Shown: in pieces, positions 34,200 to 42,073 of the stretch
Layout: every line of letters starts with the position of its first letter
Numbering within the stretch: the stretch's first letter is position 1
Assembly (NCBI RefSeq): GCF_001421535.1
Contig: NZ_LMKN01000008.1
Coordinates: 381,979-445,978 of the forward strand
Source of the DNA: Sphingomonas sp. Leaf20
GTDB taxonomy: Bacteria; Pseudomonadota; Alphaproteobacteria; Sphingomonadales; Sphingomonadaceae
Length of the DNA: 64,000 nt
Direction of reading: 5' to 3'
Program-made: the position numbers and the translations under genes
Notes under the pieces: model-generated
Seen by the model: only the letters and a program-made list of their open reading frames with translations
Databases searched by the model: none
What the model was told of the DNA's origin: nothing

Positions 34200-35396
34200 T
34201 CAGACGATCTCGAACAGGCCGGCGGCACCCATGCCGCCCGCGGTGCACATCGAGACCACGACATAGCGGACGCCGCGCTTGCGCCCCTCGATCAGCGCGT
34301 GGCCGACGAGGCGCGAGCCGGTCATGCCGAAGGGGTGGCCGACCGCGATCGCGCCGCCATTGACGTTGTACCGCTCGGGATCGATGCCGAGATGGTCGCG
34401 GCAGTACAGGCATTGCGACGCAAACGCCTCGTTCAGCTCCCACAGGCCGATATCCGCCACCGACAGCCCGGCGCGGTCGAGCAGCTTCGGGATCGCGAAG
34501 ATCGGGCCGATGCCCATCTCCGCGGGGTCGCAACCCGCAGCCTGGAAGCCGCGATAGATGCCGAGAATGTCCTTGCCCTCCGCCTCCGCGGTCCGCCGGT
34601 CCATCAGCAGCTGTGCGGACGCGCCGTCGGACAGTTGGCTGGCATTGCCCGCGGTGACGCTGGTGCCTGGCCCTGAGAAATCGCCGCCCGGCCAGACCGT
34701 CTTGAGCCCCGCGAGCGCCTCGCGCGTGGTACCGGCGCGAATGCCCTCGTCCTGCGCGAGCGTGACGGTCTCGCTGCCGGTCCGATTGCCCTGCTTGTCG
34801 AACAGCGCCTTTTCGACGGTGATCGGCGCGATCTCCTCGGCAAAGGCACCGTTCGCAATGCCGGCCGCGGCGCGTTGCTGGCTCATCGCGGCATAGGCGT
34901 CCTGCGACTCGCGGCTGATCCCGTATTTCGCCGCGACGATCTCCGCGGTCTCGATCATCGGGATATAGGCGGCGGGCTGCTTCTCGGTGACGCTCTGGTT
35001 GACGAAGCGGGGGGCGTCCTTCGTCACGGTGTAGCTGATCGACTCCATCCCGCCCGCCAGCGCGACGTCGGCCTCGTCGCAGATGATCGTGCGCGCGGCG
35101 AGCGCGACCGCGGTCAGCCCCGACCCGCATTTCCGGTCGAGCGTGAACGCCGGCACCGATTCGGGAAGCCCGCCCGCGAAAATCGCCATCCGCCCGGCAT
35201 TGCCCCCTTGCGTCCCCCATTGGTTGCCGACCCCCCAGAACACCTCGTCGATGCGCGCCGGATCGATCCCGGCACGCTCGACCGCGGCGTTCATCACATG
35301 CCCCGCCAGCACCGGGGCCTCGGTCGCGTTGAACGCGCCGCGATAGGCTTTGCCGATGGCGGTACGGGCAGTCGAGACGATGGCGGCTTCACGCAT
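34200..35396 (-). CDS. Thiolase family acetyl-CoA C-acyltransferase
   Basis: 398 aa. The nucleophile cysteine is in DRKCGSGLTAVALA, the catalytic His in NGGAIAVGHPFGMTGSRL, and the second Cys in SMCTAGGMGAAG; all three thiolase signatures are present. Near the N-terminus RTAIGKAYRGAFN is typical. It either cleaves 3-ketoacyl-CoA in beta-oxidation or condenses acetyl-CoA; the neighbourhood of acyl-CoA dehydrogenase and BCKDH favours degradation. Confidence 0.93.
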   Translation of the reverse strand: MREAAIVSTARTAIGKAYRGAFNATEAPVLAGHVMNAAVERAGIDPARIDEVFWGVGNQWGTQGGNAGRMAIFAGGLPESVPAFTLDRKCGSGLTAVALAARTIICDEADVALAGGMESISYTVTKDAPRFVNQSVTEKQPAAYIPMIETAEIVAAKYGISRESQDAYAAMSQQRAAAGIANGAFAEEIAPITVEKALFDKQGNRTGSETVTLAQDEGIRAGTTREALAGLKTVWPGGDFSGPGTSVTAGNASQLSDGASAQLLMDRRTAEAEGKDILGIYRGFQAAGCDPAEMGIGPIFAIPKLLDRAGLSVADIGLWELNEAFASQCLYCRDHLGIDPERYNVNGGAIAVGHPFGMTGSRLVGHALIEGRKRGVRYVVVSMCTAGGMGAAGLFEIV

Positions 35397-35433
35397 GCTA
35401 AGACCTTTCGAGGACCGGGTATGGTCGGGCGGT

Positions 35434-35847
35434 CTAGATCGTCGGGGCCGCGTTTGGAAGGGGGCGGCGCGACAGCCGCCATTGCCAGAGCATCAGCAGC
35501 GGCACGACAACGGTTTCCATGCCGAGCCCGAGGACGTGGCCGGGCGAGGGGACGCCGACGTCGATCAGCGAGACGAGCCGCGCCAGCCCGCCGATCACGA
35601 TCAGCCCGCCCAGCAGTCTGAACCGCGGCCCCTTCGTCTCGATCCGCGGGATGCAGCTCGCGAACCCGATCCCCGTCGCGAAGAAGATGCCCGAGATATA
35701 GCGGAAGTGGCTGTCGAGATCGCGCGGGACATCGGCGAGGTGTCCGAACGGGGCGGGGCCGTGGAGGACGCCCTGACCGCCGACGAGCAGCGGCAACAGG
35801 CACGCAACCGCGACCACGGCCTGCAACAGGCGCCGTTCGCGCATCAT
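35434..35847 (-). CDS. DUF4345 family membrane protein
   Basis: 137 aa, four predicted helices. The recognisable block is LDSHFRYISGIFFATGIGFA, then IPRIETKGPRFRLLGGLIVI, GGLARLVSLIDVGVPSPGH and VVPLLMLWQWRLS, the DUF4345 pattern. Its ATG overlaps the stop of the upstream DUF2721 gene (ATGA), so the two are coupled. Function unknown. Confidence 0.82.
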   Translation of the reverse strand: MMRERRLLQAVVAVACLLPLLVGGQGVLHGPAPFGHLADVPRDLDSHFRYISGIFFATGIGFASCIPRIETKGPRFRLLGGLIVIGGLARLVSLIDVGVPSPGHVLGLGMETVVVPLLMLWQWRLSRRPLPNAAPTI

Positions 35848-36332
35848 GACAGCTTGTCGATCAGTTCGGCGGTGTCGAGCAGTTCGGGACGGATCCTGAA
35901 GGCGACCAGCGAGATCCGCACCTCGATCATGAAGCTGGCAAAGGCGGCGATCAGCAGGACCATCGCGAGGATGAAGGAGACCGCGACATAGGTGCCGAAA
36001 TGCAGCTTGGCGAGCTCGGCGATGAACAGCAATGCGATCACGATACACGTCATGATCGCGCTGGAGACCGCGAGAAAGAGCGCGGCGTTGATGATCGTCA
36101 TCCGCCGGTCGAGTAGCCGCAATTCCCAGATATGGCGGACGCGTTCGCGTCCCGCGCTGCTCGGGTGGAGCTTTTCGAGCTGTCGGGCGCGGTCGATCAC
36201 GCGCGACAGCCGGCCGGCCAGCACGTTGAGCAACTGGCCGATGCCCGCGAGCATGAAGACGGGGGCAAGCGACAGCTGGATCGTCTGCGCGATCGTCGAA
36301 AGGGCGGGAAGCGGTATCATCGCGGCCACCAT
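35844..36332 (-). CDS. DUF2721 family membrane protein
   Basis: 162 aa from the ATG at 36332 (ATG at 36320 is an alternative). STIAQTIQLSLAPVFMLAGI, GQLLNVLAGRLSRVIDRARQ and LLDRRMTIINAALFLAVSSA give the DUF2721 signature; three hydrophobic helices. The frame stays open far upstream but only as a shadow. It overlaps the DUF4345 gene downstream. Function unknown. Confidence 0.85.
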   Translation of the reverse strand: MVAAMIPLPALSTIAQTIQLSLAPVFMLAGIGQLLNVLAGRLSRVIDRARQLEKLHPSSAGRERVRHIWELRLLDRRMTIINAALFLAVSSAIMTCIVIALLFIAELAKLHFGTYVAVSFILAMVLLIAAFASFMIEVRISLVAFRIRPELLDTAELIDKLS

Positions 36333-36446
36333 GCGGAATAACCGCGTCCTAGGGAAGCGCCGTGCGCGCCATCGCCATCGCGCGCTCCTCCATCGCGGGG
36401 GTGTTCGCAGCGAAGAAGGGGCACGGCTTGGTAACGCATCGATGCT

Positions 36447-37583
36447 ATGCAGCGATCGATGTCCAAGCCCATGCTCCTGTCCGACTTCGTGCAGTTGCCA
36501 CCCGACGTCCGTGTGGGGCTGGTCGAGGGGCTCAGCGCGGCGATCGACACGGTCGCCGAACGCGCCGCGGAGAGCCACCGCTTCCTGCGCTATGGCTGGT
36601 ATGCCGCGGCGCTCGCCGCCTATGGCGGGCAGGCGCGCACGCTCGTCGTCGAGGAAGACGACGTGCCCGTGCTGGCATTGCCGTTCGTGCCGCTCGGGCC
36701 AGCGATGCTGCGGCTCGCGACGGTGCCGGGCTGTTACTGGCCGTTTCGCAGCTTCGGCATGGCGATCGGCGCGAGCGAGGCGGCGCAGGCGGCTGCCCTC
36801 ACCACGCTCGCCACGCATATCAACGGCTTGCGGATAGGCCCGGTCGAGGACGGCGATCCGGCGGCGACCGCGTTGATCGCGCGCGCGCGCGGAGCGGGCT
36901 GGACCGCGATCGACCGGCATGTCGGTGACAGCTGGGTGCTCGATCTCGCGCCGGTCGTCGACGGCCAGCCCTGGCCGCGCAATTCGACGCTGCGCAAGAA
37001 CCGCTTTCACGAAAAGCATCTGGCCGGGCATGGCGCGCTCGACTGGCGGTTCCTCGATGGTGCCGACTGGCCGCAGGGTTTCGCCGACCTTGGCGCGGTC
37101 GAGGCGACGAGCTGGGTCGCGCACGACACCGATCGGCGCGACATGAAGTTCGTCGCGGAGGGCCATCTCGCCTTCTGGACCGCGGCGGTGGTCGACCCGG
37201 TGCTCGGCGACATGTTCCGGGCCGCGGTGCTCGACGTCGACGGCGCGCCCGCCGCCTTCTCGTTCGACATCGACACGGGCGCGCTGATCTACGCGATCGC
37301 CAACAGCTATGATCCGCGCTTTGCCAAGCATTCGCCGGGCAAGCTGCTCTACTGGCGCAACCTCGTGGCGGCGATGGCGCGGGGCGCGGCGCGCGTCGAC
37401 TGGGGCGCCGGCGACAGCGGGTACAAGCAGGTGATCGGCGCGACGCAGGGCGCACCGATCCGTGACTGGCTGCTGCTCAGGCCCGGGCTGCCGGCGCTGG
37501 CGGGACGGATGCTGCGTCACGCATGGCGACGCAGCGGCGGCCGCCAGACGCGGGCTGAGTCGCGGGCTCAGTCGCGGATATAG
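36447..37583 (+). CDS. GNAT-like acetyltransferase (BioF2/CelD-type double fold)
   Basis: 378 aa (ATG at 36459 is an alternative start). Two GNAT-like halves: the N-terminal LLSDFVQLPPDVRVGL ... TLVVEEDDVPVLALPFVPLG, and a C-terminal half with LRKNRFHEKHLAGHGALDWR and YDPRFAKHSPGKLLYWRNLV, the latter close to the CelD/BcsL and BioF2-like acetyltransferase pattern, then DWGAGDSGYKQVIGA. Substrate unknown; relatives act in polysaccharide or cell-surface pathways. The last 16 bp overlap the 3' end of trmB on the other strand. Confidence 0.8.
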   Translation: MQRSMSKPMLLSDFVQLPPDVRVGLVEGLSAAIDTVAERAAESHRFLRYGWYAAALAAYGGQARTLVVEEDDVPVLALPFVPLGPAMLRLATVPGCYWPFRSFGMAIGASEAAQAAALTTLATHINGLRIGPVEDGDPAATALIARARGAGWTAIDRHVGDSWVLDLAPVVDGQPWPRNSTLRKNRFHEKHLAGHGALDWRFLDGADWPQGFADLGAVEATSWVAHDTDRRDMKFVAEGHLAFWTAAVVDPVLGDMFRAAVLDVDGAPAAFSFDIDTGALIYAIANSYDPRFAKHSPGKLLYWRNLVAAMARGAARVDWGAGDSGYKQVIGATQGAPIRDWLLLRPGLPALAGRMLRHAWRRSGGRQTRAESRAQSRI

Positions 37584-38248
37584 CGAAAGTACCAGACCTC
37601 GTGGCCCTGCCGCCGTGCCTTGCGCTCGTAGCGCGTTTCGGGCCAGTCGTCGGGGCGCGTCAGAAAGTCGGCGGGGGTCCGCGCCTGCCAGGTGAAGTCG
37701 CGGCGCTGGTCCATGATCATCATCGACCAGCGGCAATAAGTCGGATCGTCGGTGCCGAGCCGGAATTCGCCGCCCGGCTTGAGCTTGGCGGCGATCGTGT
37801 CGAGCGGACCGTGGTTGACCATCCGGCGCTTGGCGTGGCGCGCCTTGCGCCACGGATCGGGATGCAGCAGGTACAGCCGGTCGAGACTCTCATCGGGTAG
37901 CCGCTCGATCACCTCGAGCGCGTCGCCCATATAGAGGCGGACATTGTCCAGCGCGCCATCGCGGATATGGCCAAGCGCGCCGACGACGCCGTTGAGGAAC
38001 GGCTCGCAGCCGATAAAGCCGATATCGGGGTTCGCCGCGGCCTGCCCCGCCAGATGTTCGCCTGCGCCGAAGCCGATCTCGACGTGCAGCGGGCGGTCGT
38101 CGCCGAACAGCCGCATCGCGTCGATCGGCCCGTCTTCGGGCACCGACAGGCGTGGCAGCATGTCCTCGACAAGCGCGGACTGGCCCTGGCGGAGCTTATG
38201 GCCCTGGCGACGGCCATAGAGGCGGCGGATAATGGAGGGGTCGGTCAT
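37568..38248 (-). CDS. trmB: tRNA (guanine-N7-)-methyltransferase
   Basis: 226 aa from the ATG at 38248. SAM-binding block HVEIGFGAGEHLAGQA, then IGCEPFLNGVVGALGHI, NVRLYMGDALEVIERLP, and the TrmB motif LYLLHPDPWRKARHAKRRMV; the C-terminus YERKARRQGHEVWYFRYIRD is also typical. It makes m7G46 in tRNA. In many alphaproteobacteria it follows metK; here AI-2E, lipoprotein and PAP2 genes on the other strand lie between them. Confidence 0.95.
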   Translation of the reverse strand: MTDPSIIRRLYGRRQGHKLRQGQSALVEDMLPRLSVPEDGPIDAMRLFGDDRPLHVEIGFGAGEHLAGQAAANPDIGFIGCEPFLNGVVGALGHIRDGALDNVRLYMGDALEVIERLPDESLDRLYLLHPDPWRKARHAKRRMVNHGPLDTIAAKLKPGGEFRLGTDDPTYCRWSMMIMDQRRDFTWQARTPADFLTRPDDWPETRYERKARRQGHEVWYFRYIRD

Positions 38249-38418
38249 CGCCGCGCGCTCTAGCGGTCGATTGCCACGGAGCAAAGCGTCGAGCGACCCG
38301 TTACAATGGCGTAATGGCCAAATCCGGTGGGTCCGGATCGCCCGGATGGGCAGGCAGACCGAGTCGCGAGGGTGCCGCCGCCTGCGGTATCGGGCGGACG
38401 GCGACGGGAGACGCAACG

Positions 38419-39030
38419 ATGACGGCGAAGAACGATACGGCGGCGGCACTCGTCGAGGCGGACCGCAAGACGACGTACAAGCTCGCCGAGAAGCGTGATG
38501 CGCCGCTGGTCAAGGCGACGGGGTTCCTCGCCGAAGTCGCGGACCAGCCGCAACTGATCGCGACGTCCATCGGGACGTTGGTGATCGGCCTGATCGCGCG
38601 ACGGCCCGACCTGACGCGGGGTGGCGCACGCATGCTGGCCGCGCATTTTGCCGCGACGATGGCAAAATCGGCGATCAAGCACTCGGTCGATCGCACGCGC
38701 CCCGCGCCCGCGATCGAGAAGGGGCGCGCACGCTTCGAACCCGGCGACAGCGAGGATCATGAGGAAACCTCGTTCCCGTCGGGGCATACCGCCGGCGCGG
38801 TCGCGGTCTCGCGCGCGGCGTCGCGCGATATCGACGGCGTGGCAGCGCCCTCCGCGCTCGCGACGATCGCGGTCGCCGCCGCGCAACCCGTCAACGGCAA
38901 GCATTATCTGTCGGATCTCGTCGTCGGTGCAGCCGTCGGCTGGATCGCCGAGGCGATGGTGAGTGCGGTATTCGACCGGGTATTTCCGCCGGTCGACGAC
39001 GCGCACATCGTCGCGGCCGGGCGGGCCTGA
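38419..39030 (+). CDS. PAP2-superfamily phosphatase
   Basis: 203 aa from the ATG at 38419; an ATG at 38314 would add 35 residues of low quality. The three PAP2 motifs are present: KHSVDRTRP, SFPSGHTAGAVAVSRAASRD and GKHYLSDLVVGAAVG (His and Asp of motif 3). An N-terminal amphipathic region and only about two to three hydrophobic stretches suggest a short form. It is likely a membrane lipid-phosphate phosphatase. Confidence 0.88.
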   Translation: MTAKNDTAAALVEADRKTTYKLAEKRDAPLVKATGFLAEVADQPQLIATSIGTLVIGLIARRPDLTRGGARMLAAHFAATMAKSAIKHSVDRTRPAPAIEKGRARFEPGDSEDHEETSFPSGHTAGAVAVSRAASRDIDGVAAPSALATIAVAAAQPVNGKHYLSDLVVGAAVGWIAEAMVSAVFDRVFPPVDDAHIVAAGRA

Positions 39031-39098
39031 TACGCAAGACTGATAGGCGCGTGGATCGCACGGCATCGTCGCCACGAAAGGCGTGATTCATCGCCGAG

Positions 39099-39124
39099 GG
39101 AACCGTTACACCTGCGTGACGGTT
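39099..39124 (+). promoter_or_regulatory. Candidate EcfG-type general stress promoter
   Basis: GGAAC at 39099-39103, 17 nt, then GGTT at 39121-39124, 28 bp before the lipoprotein ATG. This is one base off the alphaproteobacterial sigma-EcfG consensus GGAAC-N16/17-CGTT. It would put the small lipoprotein under general stress response control. Inference from motif only. Confidence 0.45.
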
Positions 39125-39152
39125 ACGTCGGCCTTAGAAAGGGATTTTTCCA

Positions 39153-39437
39153 ATGAAGACAATTGCTACCGCACTGATCTTGGGCATGCTCACGGTCCCG
39201 CTCGCCGCTTGTGGCGGCAAGGGCGACGACAAGCTCGGCAGCCAGGTCGAGGGTGCCGCCGAGAATCGCGCGGACGCGCTTGAAGCGGCTGCCGACAATC
39301 TCGAGGATCGCGCCGAGGCCGTGCGTGACCAGGGCGAGAAGCAGGGCGAAGCGATCGACGATGCGGACGTGAACGCCGCCGCAATGTCGGACACGCAGAA
39401 GGCGGCACTCGTCAACGGCAGCGCAAAGCTCCGTTGA
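39153..39437 (+). CDS. Small alanine/glutamate-rich lipoprotein
   Basis: 94 aa. Lipobox VPLAA-C after MKTIATALILGMLTVPLAAC. The mature part is a single charged helix with seven-residue periodicity (EGAAENRADALEAAADNLED, RAEAVRDQGEKQGEAIDDAD), like small envelope lipoproteins. It ends GSAKLR. A stress-type promoter sits just upstream and a strong hairpin just downstream, so it is probably monocistronic. Function unknown. Confidence 0.85.
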   Translation: MKTIATALILGMLTVPLAACGGKGDDKLGSQVEGAAENRADALEAAADNLEDRAEAVRDQGEKQGEAIDDADVNAAAMSDTQKAALVNGSAKLR

Positions 39438-39443
39438 TCGATC

Positions 39444-39481
39444 CACCCGATCCCCGTCGGCAGGTGCTGGGGGATCGGGTG
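39444..39481 (+). terminator. Terminator-like hairpin after the lipoprotein gene
   Basis: Perfect 12-bp stem (CACCCGATCCCC / GGGGATCGGGTG) with a 14-nt loop, beginning 7 bp after the lipoprotein stop. No U-tract. Confidence 0.6.
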
Positions 39482-39556
39482 TCGACCGGAGCACCGGCGC
39501 CGTACCGCCATGACGCCCGGGGGAGTCATGCGGCGGGGATTCATGGGGGATACACG

Positions 39557-40666
39557 ATGATCGATCGGCGTCGGCTCGAAACGGGCGGCTTTCTGATATT
39601 CTTGATGGTGATCACGGTCGCGCTTGCGGTCGTGGTGTCGACCTTTGCGCTCGCGCTGCTGTGGGCGGCGCTGGCGGCGATACTCTTCCAGCCATTGTAC
39701 CAGTGGCTGCTGACGCGGATGCCCGGCAGGCGCAACCTCGCCGCGGCGCTGACGTTGCTGATCATCCTGTTCGCGGTGGTCGTTCCGAGCATGATCATCG
39801 GCGGTATGATCGTCGACCAGGCCGGGACGGTCTATACGCGCATCCAGAGCGGCGACATCAACTTCGCCGCCTATTTCAATCAGGTGCACGACGCACTGCC
39901 GACGCGCCTGCAGACGCTGCTCGACAAGGCCGGGTTCGATTCGATCGAACGCATCCAGGCGCGGCTGTCGGAGACGATGGGCAACAGCGTGCGGACGATC
40001 GCGAGCCAGGCGCTCTCGATCGGTCGCAACGCGGCGGCGTTCCTGCTGGCGTTCGGTATCGCGCTCTACGTGATGTTCTTCCTGCTCCGCGACGGCGAGA
40101 CGATCGGACCCAAGGTGTGCGACGCCTTGCCGCTCGAGCGTTGGGTGACCGGTGCACTGGTGGAGAAGTTCGTGTCGGTCGTCCGTGCGACGATCAAGGG
40201 GACCGTGATAGTCGCGCTGGTGCAGGGCGGCCTCGGCGCGCTGACGTTCTGGATCGTCGGGTTGCCGGCCGCATTGCTGTGGGGGCTGTTGATGGCGCTG
40301 ACGTCGCTGCTGCCCGCGCTCGGACCGGCGATCGTCTGGGTGCCGGTCGCGGTGTACCTGCTCGCGACCACGGCGATCTGGCAGGGCCTCGCGGTGATCG
40401 TGTCGGGCGTGGTGGTGATCGGGCTGGCGGACAACATCCTGCGTCCGATCCTCGTCGGTCGCGACACGGGGATCCCCGACTATATCGTGCTGGTGACGAC
40501 GCTGGGCGGGATCGAACTCGTCGGTCTCAGCGGGATCGTCGTCGGACCGCTCGTCGCGGCGCTGTTCCTGACGGCATGGCAGATCCTGACCGACCAGCGA
40601 CATCGTCAGCCCGCGGGTGCGCCGCTGGTCGTCGAGCGGGATACGGGCAGGGCGGGGCCGGACTGA
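39557..40666 (+). CDS. AI-2E family transporter (UPF0118)
   Basis: 369 aa from the ATG at 39557 with GGGGGA upstream. Eight or so hydrophobic helices in the AI-2E arrangement: FLIFLMVITVALAVVVSTFA, LAAILFQPLYQWLLTRMPGR, then a long amphipathic segment, FGIALYVMFFLLRDGETI, KGTVIVALVQGGLGALTFWI, and GLADNILRPILVGRDTGIPD near the end. Members have been linked to AI-2 export or sodium/proton exchange, so the substrate is uncertain. Confidence 0.9.
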   Translation: MIDRRRLETGGFLIFLMVITVALAVVVSTFALALLWAALAAILFQPLYQWLLTRMPGRRNLAAALTLLIILFAVVVPSMIIGGMIVDQAGTVYTRIQSGDINFAAYFNQVHDALPTRLQTLLDKAGFDSIERIQARLSETMGNSVRTIASQALSIGRNAAAFLLAFGIALYVMFFLLRDGETIGPKVCDALPLERWVTGALVEKFVSVVRATIKGTVIVALVQGGLGALTFWIVGLPAALLWGLLMALTSLLPALGPAIVWVPVAVYLLATTAIWQGLAVIVSGVVVIGLADNILRPILVGRDTGIPDYIVLVTTLGGIELVGLSGIVVGPLVAALFLTAWQILTDQRHRQPAGAPLVVERDTGRAGPD

Positions 40667-40700
40667 CCGGCCCGCCCCCGCGCACGCTGCTCCAGATACG

Positions 40701-40737
40701 AAAAAGCCTCCCCCGGACCGTCCGGGGGAGGCTTTTT
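40701..40737. terminator. Bidirectional intrinsic terminator between AI-2E gene and metK
   Basis: AAAAAGCCTCCCCCGGAC then GTCCGGGGGAGGCTTTTT: a perfect inverted repeat with A-tract on one side and T-tract on the other, so it works as a rho-independent terminator for both converging genes. Confidence 0.95.
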
Positions 40738-40758
40738 CATGAGCCGATACGCGCCGTG

Positions 40759-42000
40759 TTACGCGGTGGCGGCCTTCAGCTTCTCGACCAGATCGGTCTT
40801 TTCCCAGGTGAAGCTGTCGCCCTCGGGATCGCGCCCGAAATGGCCGTAGGCGGCGGTCTTCTTGTAGATCGGTGCGTTGAGCTTGAGGTGCTCGCGGATG
40901 CCCTTTGGCGTCAGGCGCACGAGCTTCGGCAAAACCGCCTCGAGCTTGGCCTCTTCCACGGTGCCCGTGCCATGCGTGTCGACATAGACCGACAGCGGCT
41001 CGGCGATGCCGATCGCGTAGCTCAGCTGGATCGTGCAGCGACGCGCGAGCCCGGCGGCGACGACGTTCTTCGCCAGATAGCGCGCGACATAGGCGGCCGA
41101 ACGATCGACCTTCGTCGGATCCTTGCCCGAGAACGCGCCGCCGCCATGCGGGGCTGCGCCGCCGTACGTGTCGACGATGATCTTGCGGCCGGTGACGCCG
41201 GCGTCGCCGTCAGGGCCACCGATCTCGAACTGGCCAGTCGGGTTGATGTAGATCGCGGTCGCGTCGGTGATGAAGCCGTCGGGCAGCACGTCCTTGAACA
41301 CGCCCATGACATAGTCACGCAGCACCGCGTACTTGGCGGGATCGGCGTTGTCGCCCTTCTCGCAATAGCCCGGCGCGTGCTGGGTCGAGACGACGAGGGC
41401 GGTCGCACCGACCGGCACTTCGTTCTCGTACGACAGCGTCACCTGGCTCTTGGCGTCGGGCTCGAGGAACGGTGCTGCGCCCGAATGACGGTCTTCGGCC
41501 ATTTTGGCGAGGATCTTGTGGCTGTAATACAGCGTCGCGGGCATCAGGCCGGGGGTCTCGTCAGTGGCGTAACCGAACATGATGCCCTGGTCGCCAGCGC
41601 CCTCGTCCTTGTTGCCGCTCTCGTCGACGCCCATCGCGATGTGCGCGGACTGGCCATGAAGGTTGTTCTCAAAGCGGAACGTTTCCCAGTGGAAGCCGGT
41701 CTGCGCGTAGCCGATTTCCTTGACGGTGTTGCGGACGGCCGCCTCGATCTCGTCCTTGGCTCCGGGGGCCCAGTAGTCAGTGTCCTTCCACTCGACCTTC
41801 CCGAATTCATAGACGCCACGGCAGCGGATTTCGCCGGCAAGGACGACGAGCTGCGTGGTTGTCAGCGTCTCGCAGGCGATGCGGGCCTCGGGATCCTTGG
41901 CGAGGAACAGGTCGACGATGGTGTCGCTGATCTGGTCGGCGACCTTGTCGGGATGGCCTTCGGAGACCGACTCGGAGGTGAAGAGAAAGGACTTGCGCAT
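40759..42000 (-). CDS. metK: S-adenosylmethionine synthetase
   Basis: 413 aa from the ATG at 42000. All signatures are present: [18 protein letters not shown], the methionine/ATP loop [35 protein letters not shown] and the C-terminal [20 protein letters not shown]. It makes SAM from methionine and ATP. It follows lnt on the same strand, a widespread alphaproteobacterial order. A 12-bp perfect dyad 41 bp upstream may be an operator. Confidence 0.97.
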   Translation of the reverse strand: MRKSFLFTSESVSEGHPDKVADQISDTIVDLFLAKDPEARIACETLTTTQLVVLAGEIRCRGVYEFGKVEWKDTDYWAPGAKDEIEAAVRNTVKEIGYAQTGFHWETFRFENNLHGQSAHIAMGVDESGNKDEGAGDQGIMFGYATDETPGLMPATLYYSHKILAKMAEDRHSGAAPFLEPDAKSQVTLSYENEVPVGATALVVSTQHAPGYCEKGDNADPAKYAVLRDYVMGVFKDVLPDGFITDATAIYINPTGQFEIGGPDGDAGVTGRKIIVDTYGGAAPHGGGAFSGKDPTKVDRSAAYVARYLAKNVVAAGLARRCTIQLSYAIGIAEPLSVYVDTHGTGTVEEAKLEAVLPKLVRLTPKGIREHLKLNAPIYKKTAAYGHFGRDPEGDSFTWEKTDLVEKLKAATA

Positions 42001-42040
42001 GGAACCTCTTCGCAAAAGGCCTGCCGCGAAAGGGTCGGCA

Positions 42041-42072
42041 AGCGTCATATAAGGAAAGCTTTATATGACGCT
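42041..42072 (-). promoter_or_regulatory. Perfect dyad upstream of metK, candidate operator
   Basis: AGCGTCATATAA (42041-42052) and TTATATGACGCT (42061-42072) form a perfect 12-bp inverted repeat with an 8-nt spacer, AT-rich in its centre, between the lnt stop and metK. It could bind a methionine/SAM regulator (an ArsR-type SahR-like repressor is one possibility) or form an RNA stem. Confidence 0.5.
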
Positions 42073-42073
42073 T

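Noticed and set aside
42041..42072. SAM riboswitch before metK
   Set aside because: The leader is only about 70 nt and shows one stem; I could not fit a SAM-II or SAM/SAH pseudoknot, so I kept it as a dyad only.
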